DNA of 64,000 nucleotides from the NCBI RefSeq assembly GCF_023272795.1, contig NZ_CP096829.1:2418001-2482000 (forward strand), given 5' to 3'. Numbering within the stretch: position 1 is the first letter of the stretch; every line of letters begins with the position of its first letter. The DNA is from Flavobacterium humidisoli (GTDB lineage: Bacteria; Bacteroidota; Bacteroidia; Flavobacteriales; Flavobacteriaceae). The position numbers and the translations under genes were made by a program. Shown piece after piece: positions 8,071 through 17,777 of the stretch. The notes beneath the pieces were generated by a model, which was given only the letters and a program-made list of their open reading frames with translations, was not told the origin of the DNA and ran no database searches.

Positions 8071-10746
8071 ATGGCTCGAGACGAAATGGGAAAAGCTATG
8101 ATAGACAGTACCATCGAATTGGGAATGGCAAATAAAAAAACAATTCCGCTGGTAAGAAATTGGTGCAAACATATTAAAATAATTGATAAGTCAGCTGGAA
8201 TGATTTCTGAAATTTATAATCTTCCGACAAATCAAACCATATGCTGTCCGCACACGACAAACGAATTAACAGCGGCAAATTTTAAATGGATAGCTACTGA
8301 TTTTATCATAGATAATTGTATTGACTGCACTTTACATAAAGAAGTCTCTGCAAATAATTATGGTCGTGGTGTGATTGAAGAACATAAAGCAAAGCTGGCA
8401 GCTGACAAGCAGAAAAATGAAGAGGAACAACAGCGCAAGAGTAAGATAAAAGCTGAAATTGAGACTGTTTTAAAGGCTGTTCCTTCTGTGAAGAAAACAA
8501 CTTCACTTTCAATACTAAAATTAATTCAGTCGCTCGATGATTCTCAAATGATAGATTTAGCACCAGCAAAAATTTTGGAAGCAGCTAAACTTTCCCCTGA
8601 ATTCTTCAGTGAAGCGGCTCTAGATTATCTTTCAATATATTTTGGACAGGAATCAGGAAAAATACTCTTGGAAGCGGCTGATTACATTACGGAAAACGGG
8701 ATGCAGATATCAAAGTTTACATTTGAGAATCTAATGGAAACTCTGAAAAATCCGCTGACACTTGACAGGGCGGCAAAAATACTGAACCAAAAGCTTTCAG
8801 ACAAAGAATTAGTAGAACATGATTTAATTTTTGAAGCTATTCTTAATAACTGTGATTATGACGATAGTTATGGAAGAAGGTATTTGACTGAAATTACGTA
8901 TCCTAACGCTTGTGCTTTATTTTCAAGATTATTCCACATCAATATAAAAACTTTTAATATTCTTTTAGAGACAAAACTTAAAGATAATGACAAACATTCA
9001 AGGATAAACTGCTGCGGATTTCTGCGTGATTTATGCGCAATAAATCCTGATATGATTACTCCTTTTACTTCTTTGATAATCATGTCATTTGAGTTCTTTG
9101 AAGATGGATACGGCAGCTCAGCGGATGCTGCAGTTCGTGAAGTACTTAAAAGCCTTTATCAGCATGATGCGCAAATAGTAATAGATCATATTGATAGATC
9201 ATATGAAAAGATAAGTTCTCCTGGGAAAGCTGAAATTTTAAAATTTTACAGCAGACTGCTGGGCACATCATTAAATTTCGATATTTCAGAAACTGATTCC
9301 AGTTATATAATCCAGAAATTGGTTACTTTATTGTTAATAGGTATTTCAGATGAACAGCTGAAAGAAGAATTACTTGATACCATTAAAGAAATTTCCAAGA
9401 AACGACCGCTTGAATTTTTAACTCATTTTGACTCTCTGTTGGGCTTTTTAGTGACTGCGCACCAAGATCTTGCCAAACTGCACTGGAACATCAATGATCT
9501 TGAAAATACAGATAAGCCAGCCCTGACCTTTAATCCTCTGATAGGGAAAAATTTCTATGAGATTGATTCGCTAAAAATGCATGCCGAAAAGTTTATAAAC
9601 ATAGCAGAGGATATCATTGGGAATGTAATAAAAGGAAAACCGGATGATTTCTATGATAAAGTATTAAAAATTATTCTAAACCTTGACAGCAAAAAAGAAC
9701 AGATTCTTAAGACCTCACTTATTGGCATTCTTAGAGAATCCCTGAAAGATGCTGTAGATATCAGTAAACTGCTTCCCAGCATACATTCCTTTTTACATGA
9801 TATAGACTCGGAGTCTGTCAGAGATGCAGGGATGAAATATCTGGTGCACGTTATCGATAAACATCCACAGATAGTAACGCAGACATTTATAGATACAGTT
9901 AAGATTTTCCTTAACGATCCTGTGACGATCGTACGGGGGAGAGCTATAGAAGCCTATGGCGCTATAATGAGGACACTTCCGGAGAATGTAGCGGAAAAGG
10001 AGCTGGATATAATTATAGATTATACAGTCGATTCTTACGTTTTTATTCATAAAGAAGCGGCAAAGCTTTCCTATAGACTATATCCTTTTCTTGATGAATC
10101 CCGCCTCACTAAATTGATTATTAATCTGTATAATTTACAGTACTATTATTTTGAAGAGAAGAAATTTGATTATTGCGAAGATCTGACGGGTTATCTTCTT
10201 TTCATTACCAAAAAACGTCCGGATGACTACGCAGGTGTTGTCAATAATGTACTGGTAAAAAACTGCAACACGAAGGATTTTTATTGCGAACAAAAAGCAA
10301 TAAGAAGATTAACTTCAATTGCTGCCGAATCAAACAAATTCGAATCTGTATGGTTTCCTGCAGCGGTTAATTTCCTATTGCACACTTTTCCAGATCCATA
10401 TAATCAGGGAATGGATGAGCGAAAAACGATTTTTGCCATGATGTACAGGATTAAACCACAAGTATTTGAGAAAAATATCAAAATTTTTACATCTTTCTTA
10501 AAAGACAGAATAAACAAATCCATATTTAGGGATGTTAAAGATGGCTATTCGATAATGGCTTTCTTCTGTTGCTATGATAACCTTAAAATTCTGACAGATC
10601 ATTTTTCAAATGCCATACCGCATAATGCTTCAGTGCAGTACATCCATGAATTCAATGATAATGTAAACGTTATAGCTGACACGGAACTGTCAGCAGGATC
10701 TGGAAAATTAGAAATCGAAAAGTTAAAAAACGCAAAGGGAATATGA
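8071..10746 (+). CDS. Large helical-repeat protein with N-terminal Cys/His cluster
   Basis: 891 residues, function not recognised. The N terminus has a possible metal site: Cys58, Cys59 and His61 (ICCPH), then Cys83, Cys86 and His89 (NCIDCTLH). A charged coiled-coil stretch follows at about 100-135. From about 145 to the end the protein is alpha-helical with repeating helix pairs of HEAT/ARM character, for example the segments around residues 600-700. There is no signal peptide or membrane segment. It overlaps the next gene by 4 bp (ATGA at 10743-10746), so the two are translationally coupled and probably act together. By analogy with defence modules it may be a scaffold or sensor controlling the partner's nuclease-like domain; this is inference. 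Confidence 0.75.
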   Translation: MARDEMGKAMIDSTIELGMANKKTIPLVRNWCKHIKIIDKSAGMISEIYNLPTNQTICCPHTTNELTAANFKWIATDFIIDNCIDCTLHKEVSANNYGRGVIEEHKAKLAADKQKNEEEQQRKSKIKAEIETVLKAVPSVKKTTSLSILKLIQSLDDSQMIDLAPAKILEAAKLSPEFFSEAALDYLSIYFGQESGKILLEAADYITENGMQISKFTFENLMETLKNPLTLDRAAKILNQKLSDKELVEHDLIFEAILNNCDYDDSYGRRYLTEITYPNACALFSRLFHINIKTFNILLETKLKDNDKHSRINCCGFLRDLCAINPDMITPFTSLIIMSFEFFEDGYGSSADAAVREVLKSLYQHDAQIVIDHIDRSYEKISSPGKAEILKFYSRLLGTSLNFDISETDSSYIIQKLVTLLLIGISDEQLKEELLDTIKEISKKRPLEFLTHFDSLLGFLVTAHQDLAKLHWNINDLENTDKPALTFNPLIGKNFYEIDSLKMHAEKFINIAEDIIGNVIKGKPDDFYDKVLKIILNLDSKKEQILKTSLIGILRESLKDAVDISKLLPSIHSFLHDIDSESVRDAGMKYLVHVIDKHPQIVTQTFIDTVKIFLNDPVTIVRGRAIEAYGAIMRTLPENVAEKELDIIIDYTVDSYVFIHKEAAKLSYRLYPFLDESRLTKLIINLYNLQYYYFEEKKFDYCEDLTGYLLFITKKRPDDYAGVVNNVLVKNCNTKDFYCEQKAIRRLTSIAAESNKFESVWFPAAVNFLLHTFPDPYNQGMDERKTIFAMMYRIKPQVFEKNIKIFTSFLKDRINKSIFRDVKDGYSIMAFFCCYDNLKILTDHFSNAIPHNASVQYIHEFNDNVNVIADTELSAGSGKLEIEKLKNAKGI

Positions 10747-12239
10747 TAGAAAAAAAATACAATCCTGAACTTGTAGATTTTCAGGAAGACCTGCGTAATA
10801 ATTTATTACTTGTGTCAACAGAATTTGAAATTTCAGAGACCGAGATCTGCCTTGAAAGAGAAAAGAAGATAATCACTCTTATTGAAGCCCTGCAGCGTAT
10901 AACAAAAGACTCATTAGAGGAAGAATATTTTAAAAATTATAAATATTTCATTTCTGTCTTATTCCATATTATCAAGTGGGCTAATAAAGAGTTTACGGGA
11001 AAAGCAGGCGGAGATGCAAATCTAAAGGCTGCTAAGCTACATGCAAATCAAATTAATCTGTCTAAATTTAATTATCCGGAATCTTTTATTGAAAATATTA
11101 AGGACTGGCTCACTTCTGTAGCTTCACTGGCTGATGTTAACGATGCGAAAACAGTTTTAGCCGAATTTTCAACAATAATCTTTCCTATGCTTTTTACGCA
11201 GGATTACGATGCCTACGCCCGTTTTAGAGGAAATCAACAGCCGGAATATGGATCAAAAGAAGAGATTATATTGGTATCTATTGAATTTTCAATCGACAGC
11301 GAGCCTTGGGCGAACCCGCAGATATTAAAGCCTCAGGAAATTTATGGAATTAAAGGAAAAATAAGAGTTAATGAGTGGCCAAAAGGATACAGCCAATTAT
11401 TCCTGATGCCGGTATCAGCTCAAAATAATTCGCTGTTTGAATTAATTCTTCCTCCCATTGATAAAACTGCCGATCCTGAAATTGAGGTTAGAGGTCAGAT
11501 TGTCTTTAAATATCCCCAGCATAGTTTTGACGAATCGATGGCTGTCAAATTATTAGCCTATTTTCAGGGTAGCAACGAAAGACTTTTTCCAACAATTATT
11601 GGTTATGATCAGCTTATAGCTAAAGTACTGGATCCTAATGCGGTACATTTTCTGACAGGTTTTAAAGGCATGAATAAGGCAGTGTTTGATGTTCTGGAAA
11701 CTATTCAAAATGAAGCTGGTACAATCGATAAGGAAGAGCTTTATGATTTTTCCTTACTATTGAGTTCAATCCTAAATTATCAGGGCTTCTCTCTACAGCA
11801 GGGGATCTACAAAAATATTGACAATATATCTGAAGATATTTTCAGGGATAATATGATTCAGCATTTAATAGGGATGCATTACATAGGCGAAAATTTAAAT
11901 AAGGAGGCGCATCTGGCAGGGGGGCGTGTAGAAATCGGATACAAAGGAATAATAGCCGAACTGAAAGTGGAAAAAGTAATTTCAGACCGCGATAAAATCA
12001 TCGCTAAATACAGCAAACAGCCGGTTGCATATGCATCAGGAAATGCGAAACAATTGTCTATTTTATGTGTTCTAGATCTTACAAAAAAAATACTGCCTCC
12101 TGCCGCTCCGCAGAATAACGTCATGGTTGTCACTCCTGATGTTCACGGTTTTCAGAATGGAAGAATTTCCTACCCTTCAAAACAGGTTGTCGTTATTTTT
12201 GATGGAAATACAGTTAAACCAAGTGATTATAGTAAATAG
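10743..12239 (+). CDS. Protein with C-terminal PD-(D/E)XK-like nuclease domain, partner of the helical-repeat protein
   Basis: 498 residues. The N-terminal 160 are helical. About 170-300 is beta-rich. The C-terminal region (about 355-470) reads like a PD-(D/E)XK fold: Glu388, a GGRVEIGY turn with Glu397, then Glu406-Leu-Lys408 in IIAELKV, followed by YSKQPVAYASGN and a hydrophobic ILCVLDL strand ahead of TKK. That succession (GGRvdI, EiKv, Q..aY, LvvLDl) is typical of restriction-endonuclease-like domains; Glu replaces the usual first Asp. The start codon overlaps the stop of the upstream 891-residue gene (ATGA). I know no named family for the pair. Nuclease activity is inferred from motif order. 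Confidence 0.7.
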   Translation: MIEKKYNPELVDFQEDLRNNLLLVSTEFEISETEICLEREKKIITLIEALQRITKDSLEEEYFKNYKYFISVLFHIIKWANKEFTGKAGGDANLKAAKLHANQINLSKFNYPESFIENIKDWLTSVASLADVNDAKTVLAEFSTIIFPMLFTQDYDAYARFRGNQQPEYGSKEEIILVSIEFSIDSEPWANPQILKPQEIYGIKGKIRVNEWPKGYSQLFLMPVSAQNNSLFELILPPIDKTADPEIEVRGQIVFKYPQHSFDESMAVKLLAYFQGSNERLFPTIIGYDQLIAKVLDPNAVHFLTGFKGMNKAVFDVLETIQNEAGTIDKEELYDFSLLLSSILNYQGFSLQQGIYKNIDNISEDIFRDNMIQHLIGMHYIGENLNKEAHLAGGRVEIGYKGIIAELKVEKVISDRDKIIAKYSKQPVAYASGNAKQLSILCVLDLTKKILPPAAPQNNVMVVTPDVHGFQNGRISYPSKQVVVIFDGNTVKPSDYSK

Positions 12240-12557
12240 TAAAAATAGAATTAGCACTTATAAAAATGATCTCAGGTAATAAATAAAGCCAAAAGAAATA
12301 GAGAATGCCTGGAAAGGCTACAATCTGCATAAATTAATGAGGAAACAGTCGACAAAGAAAAAAGAGATTTTTTACTGCCTGAGTCTGATGTTCTTTAATA
12401 TAATCGGACCTTTTTGTCATTGAATTATTAGTTTTTTTCTTGAAAGGCGCTTCGCCACAATTCTGCAGCTAAACCTTTAGATAGGGGAACAATCGACAAA
12501 ATCTTTAGGTTTACGACGGAAATTTGAAATCAAGTCGATTCACTGTAAATAGAGGGG
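12240..12557. other. Intergenic region with a degenerate arm-like repeat
   Basis: No gene seen. A GCCACAA-TTCT-GCAGCTA stretch (12454-12470) resembles the period-11 GCCAC repeats found near other att scars in this window. It lies downstream of the integrase relic and may be a remnant of an old attachment site. Confidence 0.3.
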
Positions 12558-13765
12558 CTATCTATACTTATCCAATAGTTTTTTCATATCTTCTTTTATG
12601 TTTATATCCAATACTTTGGCATAATGCTGAGTCTGCAAGATATTTGCATGTCCCATCATTGATGAAACGTTTTCTATTCTGATCCCATTTCCCAAGGTTA
12701 CTGTTGTGGCAAAAGTATGCCGTGCCGTGTACCATGTCAGTTTCTTTTTGATGCCGCATACTGCTGCGATTTCCTTGAGGTATTCATTCATCTTCTGATT
12801 TGATATGGCAGGCAGAAGCGTTGACTGCAGTTGTTTGTATTTGTTGATTATTCTGTATGCTGGAGGAAGCAGCGGAACGTTTTCATGTAATGAAGTCTTT
12901 GTTTTGTTTACCAGAATCCAGAGATCATTGTTGTTGTCAGAAACAAGATTCTCGTATCTAAGAGCAGAGGCATCTGCCATATCCTGTATAACAGCAGAAT
13001 ATGAAGATGTCTCTGGTTTTTTACTAACCGTCCTGCAGTAATTTCAGTTATTTCTATCGTTTTTAATTCTGTAGGAGTCAGATAAACTGCATCTGTTTCG
13101 ATTACTTTTCCTTGGTACAGATCGAAAGGGTTTTTTTCGATTAAGCCTGACTTGAGGGCATAGTTGAAAGCAGTTTTGTACATGCGCATGTACTTTACAG
13201 TTGAATTGTTTCTGATCCCTATATGACCTTTGAAAGTGCTTTGGTACCTAAGGAACAATTCCAGATTATTGATAAAATTGCTGCTTACAGATTTCCATCC
13301 CAAGTCCTCTTTGTGATATTCTTCCTTGATAAAATTAGAAAGCAGGTCTTTAGACCGTTCGTATTTGCTTAGGGTTGCACGAGATCATTCATCATGATTA
13401 ACTTTCCTGCTGAAATAACTGATATGGATTTCGAGAATGCTTAAGACAGTAATTTTGTCATGCGTTTTGCCTTTAAGTTCATTTTTGAGCGTACGAAGGG
13501 AAAAGCTTTCATCTCTACGGATTATTTCGTTGAATTTTTTCTCAATTGCCAGTTGAAAAGCATCCAGGCTTCTGCGGAGTGTTTTTTCTTCTTCCAGCCT
13601 GAGCACCCTTCGGAGCTTGTTTGTAAAATCCCATCTTTCTTTAGTTATATAATGACCTGTTGATATTGTAATTGAGTCATGTTCATGCCAGAGGCGAACA
13701 TAAACCGGAGATTCGTTTTTCCAGTTCAGCTTTCCAAGTTTTAGAAAAAAATAAATCTTGAGCAT
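12558..13765 (-). pseudogene. Tyrosine recombinase/integrase, inactivated
   Basis: A full-length Bacteroidetes-type integrase (about 400 codons) is recognisable but broken. The arm-binding N-terminal domain (from MLKIYFFLKLGK) runs to an in-frame TGA at 13385-13387, followed in the same frame by SRATLSKYERS. A first frameshift lies near 13010, where the RDIFIFCCYTGY motif moves to another frame. A second near 12978 looks like one extra G in the codons after TGY. The C terminus keeps TARHTFATT and GHANILQTQHYAKV, the His-Arg and Tyr catalytic parts. It sits beside tRNA-Ser(UGA) and is paralogous to the integrase at 28731-29962. It was probably the integrase of an element inserted at this tRNA. 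Confidence 0.9.
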
Positions 13766-13905
13766 GATTGAATTATTTTCAGTTTGGAAAAAAATAAGTT
13801 TATTAAAGGTCTGTAAATTTTATTTATTTACCTATTTATGATTCTGAAAACAGGCTAGTTAATGTTTGATTTTAAAGTGAAAAAATCTTTTTTTTTGTAA
13901 AATTA

Positions 13906-13924
13906 GGGACACTGATAGGGACAC
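13906..13924. repeat. Period-12 direct repeat between integrase and tRNA (arm-type site)
   Basis: GGGACAC-TGATA-GGGACAC lies between the integrase relic and tRNA-Ser. Two 7-bp units one helical turn apart suggest an integrase or excisionase binding site. Comparable two-unit repeats accompany the other tRNA-like scars in the window. Confidence 0.55.
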
Positions 13925-14064
13925 AAAAGTATGCCTTATAATTTCAGGTTTTGAGGATCTGTAATTGCAGAAGAAATAAAATCTCCAGTGTTTTCGGAGC
14001 TTAAGAGGGGGAAAAACCGTCTTCGGATTTCGGGTTCGAAAACAAAAGGCATCGCCTAAAATGT

Positions 14065-14094
14065 CGAAACCCCCAGCGTCTGCTGGGGGTTTCG
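14065..14094. terminator. Terminator downstream of tRNA-Ser
   Basis: Perfect GC-rich inverted repeat built on GAAACCCCCAGC with its complement, directly 3' of the minus-strand tRNA-Ser. The same tRNA-end-plus-hairpin arrangement is copied in the att scars at 1783, 30160 and 36991. Confidence 0.75.
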
Positions 14095-14101
14095 TTTTCA
14101 G

Positions 14102-14186
14102 CGGAGGAAGAGGGATTCGAACCCCCGGACCTGTTACAGTCAACAGTTTTCAAGACTGCCGCATTCGACCGCTCTGCCATTCCTCC
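14102..14186 (-). tRNA. tRNA-Ser(UGA), copy 1
   Basis: 85-nt class II tRNA on the minus strand. The acceptor arm GGAGGAA pairs with TTCCTCC, followed by a G discriminator. The anticodon loop CTTGAAA gives anticodon UGA. The variable arm is long, as in tRNA-Ser, and the T-loop is GGTTCGAATCC. No CCA is encoded. It reads identically to the second copy at 44113-44197, exactly 30,011 bp away. Its 3' end is a typical target for tyrosine integrases, and an integrase relic lies next to it. Confidence 0.97.
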
Positions 14187-14218
14187 AATAAGTCGCAATT
14201 ATTTTCTCATTGCGGGTG

Positions 14219-14226
14219 CAAAGATA
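14219..14226 (-). promoter_or_regulatory. Bacteroidetes -7 box of the tRNA-Ser promoter
   Basis: On the minus strand the sequence is TATCTTTG, matching the Bacteroidetes TAnnTTTG -7 element, 33 bp upstream of the tRNA 5' end. The same box at the same distance precedes the second tRNA-Ser copy. The upstream sequence to about 14520 is otherwise non-coding and is a diverged duplicate of 44198-44550. Confidence 0.65.
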
Positions 14227-14521
14227 AAATGTTTTTTCAATTCTAGAAATTTTTTTGATAGTTTTATAAAGGAAATAATTTTTATCGCAATTTATATTTT
14301 TAATATTTGTGTAAATGCTTGTGAAACAGTGGTTGTTGTTTCCATAGTTTGCTGGTAGAAAAAATGCCATAATTTACTGCGACATTTATATTTTTTAATC
14401 AATTAATGGAATAAAAATATCGATCTTTATTTTTTGTGCATCTTTTTACATGGCTAATTCAATTGCTTTTACAGTGCGTCCGCAATTGTAAAGGTCAGTA
14501 AAGTCGATAATTAACTTTGAA

Positions 14522-14898
14522 AAGTATTATGCGCGTACTAAAGTTGAGAATTATGAAACTGGTATTCATCCAAACATCCGTTTTCTGGTATTTCGAGAGA
14601 ATGCTTTAAGTAAAAAAGATTATCCTAATGTACTACATGCAAGTGCAGCTATATTTAAAACGATGGCAAAAGATGTAATATCTTCTGAGAGTATTGAAAA
14701 TGATTCACTGGATGGTTTTTTAATAAATATAGAAATGAATCGAAACTACTACAAGGAATATTAGATTATATTCTGGAAATTTACAAAAAGCGAAACTTCA
14801 GCCCACTTTCTGGACATGGAAGTGTATTAATCCCTTATGTTATTAATGGAGGGGGGAGTTATTTTGTACCAAATGACAAAAGCTTTTGTGAAAATTGA
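14522..14898 (+). pseudogene. Broken Abi_C/HEPN-like gene
   Basis: Two frames together encode the end of an abortive-infection-type protein. The first frame (to the TAG at 14762-14764) reads GIHPNIRFLVFRENALS, then YPNVLHASAAIFKTMAKDVI. A +1/-2 shift near 14755 continues as ILDYILEIYKKRNFSPLSGHGS, where Arg-Asn...His is the HEPN R-x-H signature. No start codon is visible, so the 5' end is lost as well. It sits next to the tRNA-Ser and points to a second Abi gene once carried by an element here. Frame switch and motif are visible directly; the family call is recognition. Confidence 0.7.
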
Positions 14899-14983
14899 AT
14901 CTGAATTGCATAGACAAACCAATACACTTATTGCTTTTCTATTTTTAAACTGTCTACAGAGATGAAGTTTATTTTGCTTTTTA

Positions 14984-15805
14984 TCAATTCATTGTAACTA
15001 TCTTTTCCTCAGGCACATCATATATTCTGCTTATGCAGTTTATTGAATTTATATTTGAAGATAGAATTTTATTCTTATAATTCATATTATAAAATATTAC
15101 GTTTTTACAATTTTCAGGAGAGTTTTTAAAAGGAGTTTGTATTTCATTTTCACTATTAATTTCAGGAGCAACGAAGCAAATTGCCTCATTTTTTTGTGCC
15201 GACAAATATTCGTCAAGTGGATTTCGCTTTGTAATTTCAGTTGAATTAGTAATAACAAAAATAAATTTTCCTTTTAGAGAATCAAGTGATGGTAGAGAAT
15301 TTGATAAAACAGCGTCTTTTAAATTTTTTTCGCCTTTAAGTAGTTTTAAGGGCGTAAGTATATTTTCTTTTCCCATTATAGATATAAGAATTAAATCTAA
15401 ATCATTAGGTTTTCTTGTTTCAGCGGAATCACTCCAATTTTCTTTCTTATCTATAAATATGGTCAAAACATGATGATTTTTATGTTCATCACTCCATTTT
15501 TTTAATGAATTTAAACATTCTCTAAAAGAACCTCCAAAACAATTTACATTACCTTTTTGATAAAAATCATGCTTAACATACCAATCTTGATTCATTTTGT
15601 TTCCAGTTTTCAATAAATCCCCAAAACCTTGAAAATTATCCCAAACATCTATCTCAATGGCTGACGTATATTTTAAAACATCTGATATGCTTTTATATAT
15701 TGGTAAGTAACAGTTGTGACAAGCAATTTCATAGTTTTTATTATAAGGAGTCTGTTGACTATATGTAAAGATAAAAAAAAATAAGTTGATGCTAAGTCTT
15801 TTCAT
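14984..15805 (-). CDS. Secreted PI-PLC-like phosphodiesterase (Ca2+-dependent type)
   Basis: 273 residues with a short hydrophobic leader (MKRLSINLFFFIFTYSQQ), so exported. Catalytic features of the phosphatidylinositol-specific phospholipase C X-domain are visible: His30 in ACHNCY, the acid pair in AIEIDVWD (Glu51, Asp53), and the second His79 in WYVKHDF. These are followed by the spacing typical of Ca2+-dependent PI-PLC-C1 proteins (CFGGSF...CL..LKKWSDEH..H.VLTIFID). Known: the family cleaves phosphoinositide headgroups or related phosphodiesters. It is the last gene of three leftward exported-protein genes. It may be a toxin or nutrient-scavenging enzyme; context does not decide. The first 18 residues are the only export signal. 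Confidence 0.75.
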   Translation of the reverse strand: MKRLSINLFFFIFTYSQQTPYNKNYEIACHNCYLPIYKSISDVLKYTSAIEIDVWDNFQGFGDLLKTGNKMNQDWYVKHDFYQKGNVNCFGGSFRECLNSLKKWSDEHKNHHVLTIFIDKKENWSDSAETRKPNDLDLILISIMGKENILTPLKLLKGEKNLKDAVLSNSLPSLDSLKGKFIFVITNSTEITKRNPLDEYLSAQKNEAICFVAPEINSENEIQTPFKNSPENCKNVIFYNMNYKNKILSSNINSINCISRIYDVPEEKIVTMN

Positions 15806-15908
15806 TGTTATGGTTATTAAAATCGCCTTTTGATAATTAAACTACCAGGCTTTACATTTCTATTAATAAGTAATCTTGATTTGTTTTGATTTAAATTTTA
15901 AGATTTCC

Positions 15909-17057
15909 TCAATGGAGTTTTTTTTTATTTAAATGCCTCTTAATTGCTCCCTCAATTATGATTTTAGAAGCAGCATTTGAACGATCGATAATTTTTTGCT
16001 GTCTATCGATCCCATCATTTGTAAATACCAAAACTTCGTTTATTTTATTTAAGACAAGTGTTTGGTTTTTATCCAATTTATTCCATTTTTCTATTTCTTT
16101 AGCTATATCCTCAATTAAAAGCGGTACTCGTGATAATTCTTTTATTGGAGTACTAACTTTGAGAAGCTCATCTCTTTCGAATTTTTCGTATCCTTTTTGG
16201 AAAGCTTCATTTATAGCGTCTGCTGGTGATTTTCCATTCTCGTAGTATTCTTCTAAGTATTTTTCAACGACAGCTTGGGTCAGAGTTATTGCTTTCGTAC
16301 TGTTTTTATCTGGGTTAATCATAGCGACTGCTTTTTCAATTATTTTGCTGCTTGTAACTAATGCCTGAGAAATCGTTTGATACAGCGCTAATTTTTGCAA
16401 CTCTTGGTCCTCTTTTTTTAAAGGATCAATGTTTTTGTTAAGTTTACGTATTTGAATCTCAGCAGCCCTGACTTTTTGGGTTAGTTCTTTTATTTCTCCT
16501 TTTTCTGAAGGAAGTAAATTGTGTTTAAGTATTAAATTTTGAGCTTCTTCATCTAATATTTCATCTTGATTCTCAACTAATTCAATCAGTTCCGTAGCCT
16601 TATGATAATCTTCAAGGGCTTTATCCATTATTTCATCTTGCTGATTTTGATAATCTTTAATGCTTTTTCCTTGTGCTACATTTTCGGCTACTTTTTGAGA
16701 GATTTGCTCCAGTTTTTTATAACTCTCTAAACTTCTTTTGTAAAGTTCTTCACAATGAGGATATTTGCTTGATGTAACTTGTGTTTGCTTCATCTTTTCA
16801 ACGACATTAATCGATATAGTTAATTTCCTGTTGAATCTGTTAATTTGTCGTTTATAATCATCCACTTGCGCTGAATGATATGCATCCGCTTTTTTATTTA
16901 CTTGGTCAAATGCATCTTGTGTTGAGTTTCCATACCTATTTGTGCTTTCTCCAGGCGTTGAAAAATTGTATGTAACTATCCAGCCATTATTTTGAGCGCT
17001 TATTGTAAATATCCCAAAAATAATTTGTGCAATTAAAAAGATTATTTTTTTTCTCAT
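15909..17057 (-). CDS. Exported coiled-coil protein, unknown function
   Basis: 382 residues beginning with a clear signal peptide (MRKKIIFLIAQIIFGIFTISAQ, cleavage after AQ). The mature chain is almost wholly charged alpha-helix with Lys/Glu-rich heptads, consistent with an extended coiled coil. No enzymatic motif is seen. It lies between the PI-PLC-like gene and a Tat-signal protein on the same strand (gaps 103 and 96 bp). I do not recognise the family. Confidence 0.6.
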   Translation of the reverse strand: MRKKIIFLIAQIIFGIFTISAQNNGWIVTYNFSTPGESTNRYGNSTQDAFDQVNKKADAYHSAQVDDYKRQINRFNRKLTISINVVEKMKQTQVTSSKYPHCEELYKRSLESYKKLEQISQKVAENVAQGKSIKDYQNQQDEIMDKALEDYHKATELIELVENQDEILDEEAQNLILKHNLLPSEKGEIKELTQKVRAAEIQIRKLNKNIDPLKKEDQELQKLALYQTISQALVTSSKIIEKAVAMINPDKNSTKAITLTQAVVEKYLEEYYENGKSPADAINEAFQKGYEKFERDELLKVSTPIKELSRVPLLIEDIAKEIEKWNKLDKNQTLVLNKINEVLVFTNDGIDRQQKIIDRSNAASKIIIEGAIKRHLNKKKLH

Positions 17058-17153
17058 AAATTTATAATTAAGAAACTTAGAATAATTATAATTGTCAAAC
17101 GTGAATATTTTCCAGAATTTTATAGCAATTTAAGAGTATTGAATTAATAATAT

Positions 17154-17777
17154 TTATCCGACATGCATCCCAGGAGTCATGCCTCTTACTTTTAAGAACT
17201 GACTTCTAGTGAAAAATTCTTTTTTGATATTTATTTGAGTTTGGGGAACCACGAAATTATATTCAATTTGAGGCTCACTGCCACCAGTAGACAGAATATT
17301 ATTATTTTTAAATTTCATGTAAAATTCCCACCTAAGATTCCATTTATCATTTGTTGCATCATTTTGGTTTGGCTTATTACCTAAAATTGTAATATGGATA
17401 TTTTGGATACCATCGTAAAAAATTTTATGAGCATCTTTCTCACTAAAATTAATCCCCATATCTCGAACTACGTTACTTTCAATTTCTGTATTATTTATAA
17501 AACTACCTTTAGCTGAATAGAGACTGTCGTAACATTGGATATCAACTATTACATCCACAAAAGAATCATCTCCATTTTTTCCATCACCAGTACTAGGAGT
17601 TGCAAATATGCAAATAGCTTCAACCAAATGATTCTTTTTGTCAGGAAAATTGTTATGGGATTCCTGACTTGCAGGCTCATTATTTAATGCAGAAATATTA
17701 TCAAATTTAAAATAGCCAATAAAAGGGATGAGTAAAAAAGCTGATTTTGTTGTTTGTATAAAATGACGGCGATCCAT
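17154..17777 (-). CDS. Tat-signal exported protein, unknown function
   Basis: 207 residues. The N terminus MDRRHFIQTTKSAFLLIPFIGY has the twin-arginine pattern (RRxFhh) followed by a hydrophobic stretch, so Tat export of a folded protein is likely. The mature part is beta-rich with no recognised motif (VDVIVDIQCYDS and NIHITILGNKPN are strand-like). It is the first gene of the three-gene leftward set with the coiled-coil and PI-PLC-like proteins. Function unknown. Confidence 0.6.
   Translation of the reverse strand: MDRRHFIQTTKSAFLLIPFIGYFKFDNISALNNEPASQESHNNFPDKKNHLVEAICIFATPSTGDGKNGDDSFVDVIVDIQCYDSLYSAKGSFINNTEIESNVVRDMGINFSEKDAHKIFYDGIQNIHITILGNKPNQNDATNDKWNLRWEFYMKFKNNNILSTGGSEPQIEYNFVVPQTQINIKKEFFTRSQFLKVRGMTPGMHVG

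Noticed and set aside
13859..14370. Several ORFs overlapping tRNA-Ser
   Set aside because: They run through the tRNA and its terminator; similar ORFs appear at the second tRNA copy for the same reason.
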